Below are positions 56,368 to 64,000 of a DNA stretch of 64,000 nucleotides, in pieces; position 1 is the stretch's first letter, and each line of letters starts with the position of its first letter. This DNA is from Peromyscus leucopus (lineage: Eukaryota > Chordata > Mammalia > Rodentia > Cricetidae). The notes beneath the pieces are model-generated. The model was not told the DNA's origin. It was given only the letters and a program-made list of their open reading frames with translations, and searched no databases. The translations under genes were made by a program, and so were the position numbers. The DNA lies in contig NC_051075.1 in NCBI RefSeq assembly GCF_004664715.2, forward strand, positions 36,371,495-36,435,494, given 5' to 3'.

Positions 56368-58074
56368 CAAATCAGGAAAAATAAAATTATGAAGTTTTCA
56401 GGCAAATGGATGGAGCTAGAAGCCATCACCCTGGCAGAGTAACAAGACCCTAAAAGACAAACATTACATGGTTTCTCTTATATGTGAATGTTAACTTTTA
56501 AGCTTTAGATATGTGTGTTTCATTCAGAATATCTATAAAATTTAGTTAGCAAGTAAGGGACCAGAGGAAGGAGGAGATCCTCCAAGGAAGGGGAAATAGA
56601 ATGTAAAGTTACAAAGAGATAAAGAGGAAATTGGGAGGACTAAGTGGGGGGCGCACAAAAGGACCGGGTAGAGGAGGAACTATGGGGAGGGATAACTAAC
56701 ATGTGGCCTTTTGGAAAACTCTGCTATAGAAGCTTCCTAAAATATAAACACATATAAAAAAGAATTGAAATGAAGTTACCAGGTAATGGGGGAGAGAATG
56801 CCCCAACTAGACATCATAAGCTGCCAAATAAAACTCCCAGTACCAGAAATGGGTTGCATCTTTTTGAGTTGTTAGCCTAATAGGCACCGCACCAAAACGC
56901 ACAACCAATGCTCTTGGCTACCCTCCACAATTTAACAATAAGATCTTATTGCTGAAGACACCACATACTACATCATCAAACATGAGGAAATAGAGCTGTT
57001 GTTCAACCAGAGGCTTCTCCCCTATGAGCAAGCATTCATAGTGCTGGAAGGTACTCTGTACGCTACTGGAAAAGAAAATTAATCATCAACCTCATACAGC
57101 TGAGAACTCTGTGACCTACAATAGTGACCTGCCTGTAATACATACCCACTGGGACAATAAAGGCACTAATGTTATAGGAGTAACTTAGCAGTTTTTTGTT
57201 AGATTTAAGGCCCACTCCATGAAATAGAACCTGTACTTGACATTGTTAATAAGGCCAAGACCCTGAGACTAGACACTTGGGCCCAAGGGAAAAGTCCATT
57301 GCTTCGATTCTGCTGAATGAACATAGTAATACAGTGACTCCTAATGACATATTGCTATACCCATAATCAGTGCCTCGCTCAACCCTTATCAGAGATGTTT
57401 CTTCTTGCAGTGGATGGTGGTTAGCACAGAGACCCACAACTGGGTAACACACACAGAGCGAGAGACTTTGGAACACTCAGCTCTAAGTGGGACGTCTTCA
57501 TCCAAGCCCTCCCCTCAAGGCTCTCTGTGATATATGTGATCCACGGGAAAGAGGAAGCAGAAAGATTGTAAGAGCCAGAGGTGCTGGATGGCTCTAAGGA
57601 AATGGCATCTTATATGTATTATTCCAGACACAACAGGAATAATATATATATATATATATATATACCCACAGAGACTGTGACAGCATGCACAAGACCTGCA
57701 TAGGTCCAAACATCTCAGCACAGAGAAGGGGAAATGGGCACAAAGGTCCATCCTAAGAAACTATTTGCAGTTGGACCCTGCGAGGACAGGACAAATCCGT
57801 TTCTACAGTGGAGTGAAACTGAGTGTGCCAGCCACACTCCAGGGCAGGCCTCCAGCTCACCAGAAAATGAAGTCCATGTTTATTATGGGTTTGGTTTTGT
57901 GCTCCTTTTTTTGGTTTGGGGTTGGTTGGTTGGTTGGTTGGTTTTAAGAGCAAGGAAGAATATGAGGTTGGGTGGGTAGGGAGGTGGGGAGGATCTGGAA
58001 GGAGCTGGGGGAGGGCAAAGTATATGATCAAAATATATTTATGAAAAGTTCTGTAAATAAAACAATAAAAATAA

Positions 58075-60637
58075 GAGATTGCTGAATGACAATTGCCAGT
58101 TGAAAATATGCGTTGATGGCAAGTATACCTGTCTTGCGATGCACTCAACCACAAACTAATGCCAGTGACTGTGCTTGAGTCTTGGACTGCCAGCGATTTT
58201 CCCTCTAACTTCCAGGTTCTTGTATATGAATATATTTCTTATATAATTTTTTAATTATAGAAATTCAAAACTCCACTCCGCAATTCTTTCAAAGTCATCA
58301 TTACCCTCCAACGGTCTTTATTTCAGCATTCTATAAAAGGAAATAACCCGCAAAGGCTCCCTTTATTCACCCTGCATACCAAGACACAAATATTCTCCAT
58401 GAACAGGATAATTAAAGAAAATATCTGTCATAAATGCACGCTCACTGGATCAAAACTCGCCTCTAAATGCACGCTCTCATTAAATCTGGAGAGGTTATTT
58501 CTCCCATTTCTCCCATAGCCGCTGTAAAATCCTAATGGGCTCTGTAATTATTTCCTATTTTTCAAGGCACTTTCTAATTTGTACATTAGTGACACTGAAA
58601 CACTCAAGCTACTATTTTCGAGACAGCATTCACAGCCCCCACCACACAACGCACCTTTAAGGGAAACTTCATCCCACTCTCCATTTATCTCCTAATCTCT
58701 CCAAGCACAAGAGTTAGTCTGGCTAACTCTTAATGTTTTGTTTGAAATATTTAGAGGTTTTTAACATTCTGTAAACTCTCACTTAAGCAGAAGCTACTTC
58801 TGGATCTAATGTGTTCTGCTGTCTCCCGACCATCCATGCCACACTGTCCCATGCCTTTTTTCCACTGGGTTTCAGATGCCGCTAAAATGTGTGCCCTGGG
58901 GTCTCCTTCATCTATCATTTCCCACCTTTACAGTTAATGATATACAACATATTGAATCAAATGGTGACTGATGTACCTTCAATCACGTCGAAGTCTGCTG
59001 AGTTTACTATTAGTAAAATATCCTAGACCAGGTAGATTATAGACAAAAACTTGTAGAGACTGGGAAGTCCTAGACTGGTACCAAAGATTTAGTGCTTACT
59101 TTCTGGCACATGGACTGTCATCTAGAAACATGGGTGCTCCCTGGGAACTCTTTCACATAGCCACTAATCCCAGTCATGAAGGCTCTGTCCAGGTGACATG
59201 ACTCCCAAAAGCTTCACTTCCTGGTGACACTCAAACTATTGCAATCCCCCTCTTCCTCTCAACAATTCTGGCCTAGAAGAGACTTGGGGGAGGTAGACAC
59301 TAATGCATTCCTTCTAATATAACATTTGCTATGTCTCCATTAAAATATATCTTCATCATAAATGAAAGTTCTTTTCAATTCCCTTTTTTTTTCTTTCCAG
59401 TTAACCTTCTAGCCTAAGGCTGACATTTTAAATAGCTCTTTTGACTGACATCTTTCCCATCAAACTACATTTTTGTGTTGTAGCTTCATGTGATGATTGC
59501 CTTAGTTCGTGGTGAACCACCCCGCCCTTTTTTTTTCCAATGAAGCATTAACACTATGAGATTCTCCTCTGAAATTCCAAAGAACTAGAATATTATATAT
59601 AAGAAGATAAGAATTAGATCTAAACAAAAGAGAAACTGGTTCCAGAATCTGAGTGCAGCAACAACAAAATCTCAGATGGGGAGCCACAGCTCTGAGACCA
59701 ACTAGGAAAACAGCAAAGGAAATTTTAGCTAATTCTGAAAAATGATGAGGCTCCCAGCTAGCAGAGACTGGAAAGGCAATAGAGATCCTGCTCTAGCAAG
59801 CTGGGGGAAAAAAATGGCACTCCGCATTATAGAGTAAGGACACAACTGGCAAAGCCATCGTCTGCGTTAAGCTTGGAAGACAGAATCTAATCTAATGACT
59901 CTGTGGGCTTGGCAAGATCATTTCCATGTAGAATTCTGAAAGTGTCCCTTGGCTCATTTGAGCTGATTATGTATGAGAAGTCAGCCAAAGAGGGAGGTGA
60001 GCTGCTGCAACTGCTCAGCTTGCAAACAGAATTTAGGGGATACTTAGAGAAGCCAGGGCTTGCTGGATTGGATAATAAAATCGTTTCTCATTTCCAGTTT
60101 CTCAAGCCAGTGAAAGATTCTCAGGGCAGGAAATGGCCTCGGGATAAAGATGAGATCAAGGTGCCCTGCCAGTCCATTTGTTAATACCCTGAAAGACCTG
60201 AGGCAATGACTACAGGCTCTAGGCTATATTGAGTGTTTCCATTGGGTTGCTCTGCCCCTGTAGCCTGGCACCGCTCGCATAGAAATCAGGGTCCTCGTCT
60301 CAGAATTCTACCTGGAGTAGAATTAAATGGAGTAGATAGATTGGAATCAGACTCCTGGAGAACTCCACAGAGGTTTTGACAAAGCTGTACTGATGAAGTG
60401 ATGCCAGCTTAGACTAAGATGGACTGACACTGAAAACCGCAGAGGAGCCTCCCCCTTTCCACTTTCTTTGAGAGAGACACCGGGTTACTTACACCAGCCA
60501 TTTCTTAATGGAAATCAAAGCCCGAAAGTAGAGCTAAGAGCTATGAAGAACAATAGACAAGACCTGTTTCTCATACAACTGAACTCAGCCAAGACCCCGA
60601 AGGGATGCTCCCTATGGAGCCCGTGGCCATTCCACAC
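58075..60637. other. Unmatched DNA, part possibly conserved non-coding
   Basis: About 2.5 kb without recognised repeat or gene. The 58400-58640 part is unusual: repeat-free, AT-rich and dense in homeodomain-type TAAT/ATTA words (CTGTAATTATTTCCTA, TTAATGTTTT further on). A 93-codon frame at 59903-60184 has no recognised domain. Confidence 0.4.
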
Positions 60638-60649
60638 CTTCCTCCTATG

Positions 60650-62834
60650 ATTTTTTTTTCTTCATTAAGAAAATTTTTATTTATTTTACATACTAACCAT
60701 AGATCCCCCTCTCCTCCCTTCTCTCCCTTCCCCCGCCAACCTTCCCCCCATTTCCTCCTCTGAAAAGATAAAGCCTCCCATGGGGAGTCAGCACAGCCTG
60801 GTACATTCAGTAGAGGCAGGTTCAAGCCCCTCCCCCTGCACCAAGGTTGTACAAGGCATCCCACCACAGGTAATGGGTTCCAAAAAGCCAGCTCATGCAC
60901 CAGAGAGATCCTGACCCTACTGCCAGGGGGTCCCTTAAGCAGACCAAGCTACACAACTGTCTCGATTACACAGAGGGCCTAGTTCAGTCCCATGGAGGCT
61001 CCACAGCTGTTGGTCTAAAGTTCATTAGTTCCCACTAGCTTGGTTCGATTGTCTCTGTAGGTTTCCCCATCATGATTTTGATGTCCCTTGCTCATAGAAT
61101 CCCTCTTCCCTCTCTTTGACTGGACTCCTGGAGCTCAGCCTGGCTGTGGATCTCTGCATCTGCTTCCATCAGTTACTGGATGAAGGCTTTCTGATGACAG
61201 TCAGGGTATTCACCAATCTGATTACTGGGGTAAGCCAGCTCAGGCACACTCTCCATTAGTCTAAGCTGGGGTCATCCTTGTGGATTCCCGGGAACTTTCC
61301 TAGCACCAGATATCTCCCCATCCCCATGATGTCTCCCTGTATCAAGATATTTCTTCCATTGCTCTCCCACTCCATCCCTGTTCCAGCTCAATCATTCCAT
61401 TCCCTTATGTTCTCATACCCCATCCCTTACCCTCTATTGCTCCCCATCACTCCCAGTTTACTCAGGAGATCTCATCTATTTCTCCTTCCCAGGGCAATCC
61501 ATGCATCCCTCTTAGGATCCTCCTTGTTAGCTAACTACTCTGGAGCTGGGGGTTACAATCTGGTTATCCTTTGCTTTGCATCCTTTGTGTCCACTTATGA
61601 TTGAGTATATACCATGTTTGTCTTTCTGAGTCTGGGTTATGTCACTCAGGATGATATTTTCTAGTTCCACCCATTTGCCTGCAAATTTCAGGATGTCATT
61701 GTTTTTTACTGCTGTGTAGTGCTCCATTGTATATGTACCACATTTTCTTTATCCATTCCTCAGTTGAGGGGCATCTAGGTTGTTTCCAGATTCTGGCTAT
61801 TATCAATAATGCTGCTATAAACATAGTTGAGCAAGTGTCCTTGTGGTATGATTGTGCATTCCTTGAGAATTGTATCTTAGGGTAGATTGATTCCCAATTA
61901 TCTGAGAAATCATCATACTGATTTTCAAAGTGGCTGTACAAGTTTACACTCCCACCAACAGTGGACGAGTGTTCTTCTTGCTCCACATCCTCTCCAACAG
62001 AAGTTGTCTTCAGTGTTTTTGATCTTAGCCATTCTGACAGGTGTAAGATGGCATCTCAGAGTCATTTGGATTTGCATTTCTCTGATGACTAAGGGTGTTG
62101 AGCAATTCCTTAAATGTCTTTCAGCCATTTGAGATTCTTCTGTTGAGACTTCTCTGTTTAGATCCATAGTCCATTTTTTAATTGGATTGTTTGGTATTTT
62201 GATGTCTAGTTTCTTGAATTCTTTATGTATTTTGGGATCAGCCCTCTGTCAGATGTGGGGTTGGTGAAGAATTTTTCCCATTCTGTAGGCTGTCATTTTG
62301 TCTTATTGACTGCGTCCTTTGCCTTACAGAAGCTTCTCAGTTTCAGGAGGTCCCATTTATTGTTGCTCGCAGTGTCTGTGCTACTGGTGTTAGATTTAGG
62401 AATTGGTCTCCTGCGCCAATGTGTTCAAGGCTACTTCCTACTTTCTCTTCTATAAGGTTCAGTGTAAGTGGATTTATGTTGAGGTCTTTGATCCACTTAG
62501 GACTTGAGTTTCATGCATGGCAATAGATATGGATCTATTTGTGATCTTCTACATGTTGACATCCAGTTATGCTAGCAACATTTATTGAAGATGCTTTCTT
62601 TTTTCCATGGTACAGTTTTGGCTTCTTTTGTCAAAAATCAGGTGTTCATGTGTGTGTGGATTAATGTCAGGATCTTCAGTTTGATTCCATTGGTCCACAT
62701 GTCGGTTTTTATGCCAATACCAAGCTGTTTTTTATTCCTGTAGCTCTATAGTAGAGCTTGACGTCAGGGATGGTGATGTCTCCAGAAGTTGCTTTACTGT
62801 ACAGGATTGTTTTAGCCATCCTGGGTTTTTTGTT
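60650..62834 (-). mobile_element. 5'-truncated L1 with 12-bp target duplication
   Basis: Minus-strand L1 of 2185 bp: poly-T at the left, 3' UTR to about 61500, then the ORF2 3' half (GGTTGTTTCCAGATTCTGGC, CATTCTGTAGGCTGTCATTT, CAGGTGTAAGATGGCATCTC). The truncation is near 62834. A perfect duplication, CTTCCTCCTATG, lies at 60638-60649 and 62835-62846. ORF2 is broken into short frames (61527-61727, which includes the C-terminal region, 61696-61986 and 61925-62167) by frameshifts. Confidence 0.95.
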
Positions 62835-62846
62835 CTTCCTCCTATG

Positions 62847-63582
62847 TTTATCCAACTGGTGACTATCACACTTTTGCTTTGTAAGAAGTCCTGGTCCCTG
62901 TTGGTATAGGATGACTCCCTTTCTCTGGCAGCTTGGGAACTCAGCCGTGGATGCGTTACAAAGACGGTGATGGATTATTTGAAAAGATGGTGACCCTAAT
63001 TCCCCCCCATTGCCTCAGGCCTTCATCCTTTATAACATCCTGTAACTCAAGAGGCAGAATCTAAATTTCTTCTCTGGAATCTTGACTGATGTGTAACTTG
63101 GCAATGGCATTGTGTGACATCTGAATCATGGTGTCAGGAGGCCTTGTGGATCCTGTTCTTCCCCTTTTGGAAGGTGCTAGGACTATGAGGAAGTTCAAGC
63201 TCAGCCTGCTAAAGAAAAAATCCGTAAGCAACCATTCTTGTTTATTCCCCACAAAGCTACAGAGACAAATATGGCCCCAAGCAAATCCAGCAGAAGGGTG
63301 CCATACTGCTAAAACACTGAACCATGAGCAAATAAAATGATTTTTTTACTCCATTAAAAGTTGAGAGATTCCTCGTGTGCTAAGACGTAAAAAAGCAAAT
63401 GCAGAAACACTGAGGAAGAAGAGATTAACTTTACCAGTGAGAATGTTAAATACTGTCATAAGTAATGCTATATCCCTAACCAGTGTTTACTAACCTAAGT
63501 GAATTTCAGATTGGAAAGACTTCATTCTGAGTTACAAAGTAAATCAATAGGATAGGGAGATCACATTAAATGGACATCCCTG
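62847..63582. other. No gene or repeat recognised
   Basis: Unmatched DNA after the L1. Confidence 0.4.
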
Positions 63583-63690
63583 AGCCAGGGGTGGTAGAAG
63601 AAGCTTGTAGTCTCCACACACAGGAGGCTAAGGCAATGCAAAGATAGCCCGGGCTCTATAGCAAGATTCTGTTTCAAAATAAATAAAGTA
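63583..63690 (+). mobile_element. Old B1-like SINE
   Basis: CCAGGGGTGGTAGAAGAAGC, CACACAGGAGGCTAAGGCAA, GATAGCCCGGGCTCTATAGC, then CAAGATTCTGTTTCAAAA and an AATA tail: a heavily diverged B1 or proto-B1. Confidence 0.65.
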
Positions 63691-64000
63691 AAGGAACCAG
63701 ACAGCTCTCCCTGGAAAGCTGTCTCTGTGCATACTGTGTCAGATTTTCACCCATCTCCTTCCAGGTTCAAGACCCATAAATTATTTTATCAAGTTTTTTC
63801 CTCCCTCTCACTCCCAGTTCTGGACCCACAAATTGTTTTCAAGCAGTACTGTACTGACACTGACTTCAATGTCAATGACGGTCAGGCAAATTGGACTGGG
63901 ACGCAGCCTCCCTGCACAAAACAGCAGCATAGAGTGTCCATAGGAGATGTGGGCACTGTTGTCAGCACGCAATGGGGCTTGCACTCCACCACTTAACTCT
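63691..64000. other. No gene or repeat recognised
   Basis: Unmatched. An open frame (63727-63996) runs almost to the window edge but shows no domain; it may be chance. Confidence 0.35.

Larger units (their letters stand above)
55390..58074 (+). mobile_element. Lx-type L1, ORF2 3' end and 3' UTR, twice interrupted
   Basis: The ORF2 3' part includes CTTGGGTATATACCCAAAGG, GAAGCAGCCTAGATGTCTAT and AATGTGGTATATTTACACAA. The 3' UTR includes CAGAGATGTTTCTTCTTGCA, TGACAGCATGCACAAGACCT, CACACTCCAGGGCAGGC and GATCAAAATATATTTATGAA before the AATAAAA tail. All frames are broken. It is interrupted by a rodent repeat (55628-56023) and a B1 (56214-56367). It contains small (AT)n and (GGTT)n runs at 57641-57664 and 57922-57942. 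Confidence 0.85.

Noticed and set aside
59903..60184. 93-codon plus-strand frame
   Set aside because: No domain, no paralogue in the window and no splice evidence; expected by chance in this length of DNA.

Overview
The window looks like intergenic or intronic DNA from a muroid rodent, most likely a cricetid (deer mouse, vole or hamster lineage). The evidence is the mix of B1, B2, B3, B4 and ID SINEs, rodent Lx-type L1 fragments, and a provirus resembling the cricetid mys/mysTR endogenous retroviruses. I find no host protein-coding gene, rRNA, tRNA or CRISPR array. Almost every long open frame is a shadow of a simple repeat or sits inside a dead retroelement. Repeat family names come from memory of consensus sequences, not from a database search.

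Layout. 1-12 kb: mostly unmatched sequence with an Lx L1 3' UTR (about 3.1-4.0 kb) split by another rodent repeat, several B3/B2/ID SINEs, MIR remnants, and two copies of a common rodent mid-repetitive element (5.5-6.15 and 6.97-7.43 kb). 12.25-16.36 kb: a 4.1-kb minus-strand Lx L1 (3' UTR plus the 3' part of ORF2). It is followed by two related rodent repeats (16.36-17.36 kb), a plus-strand L1 3' UTR (17.6-18.8 kb) and a polypurine array. 18.97-22.6 kb: largely unmatched, with one perfect CTCF-like motif. 22.97-25.1 kb: a 5'-inverted L1 interrupted by a solo LTR, itself interrupted by a B1; a second polypurine array follows. 26.62-27.11 kb: a second solo LTR with a perfect 6-bp target duplication. 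27-38.6 kb: scattered SINEs, an old L1M piece, a second inverted L1 (36.5-37.5 kb) and short tandem repeats.

38.603-49.300 kb: the main feature, a 10.7-kb minus-strand provirus. It has two LTRs, a perfect 6-bp target duplication (GACAGG on both sides), a Lys-tRNA-type primer binding site, a polypurine tract and a degenerate gag. Where pro-pol-env would be expected I see no retroviral coding signal. Instead about 5.9 kb of non-retroviral DNA is present, including a 56-bp minisatellite and a weakly periodic stretch. It looks like a non-autonomous recombinant element that later received another LTR and a B1.

49.3-64 kb: SINEs, a heavily interrupted plus-strand L1 (55.4-58.1 kb), a possible conserved non-coding stretch near 58.4-58.6 kb, and a well-bounded 5'-truncated L1 (60.650-62.834 kb) with a perfect 12-bp duplication. 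The window records successive layers of retroposition; no gene pathway is encoded.
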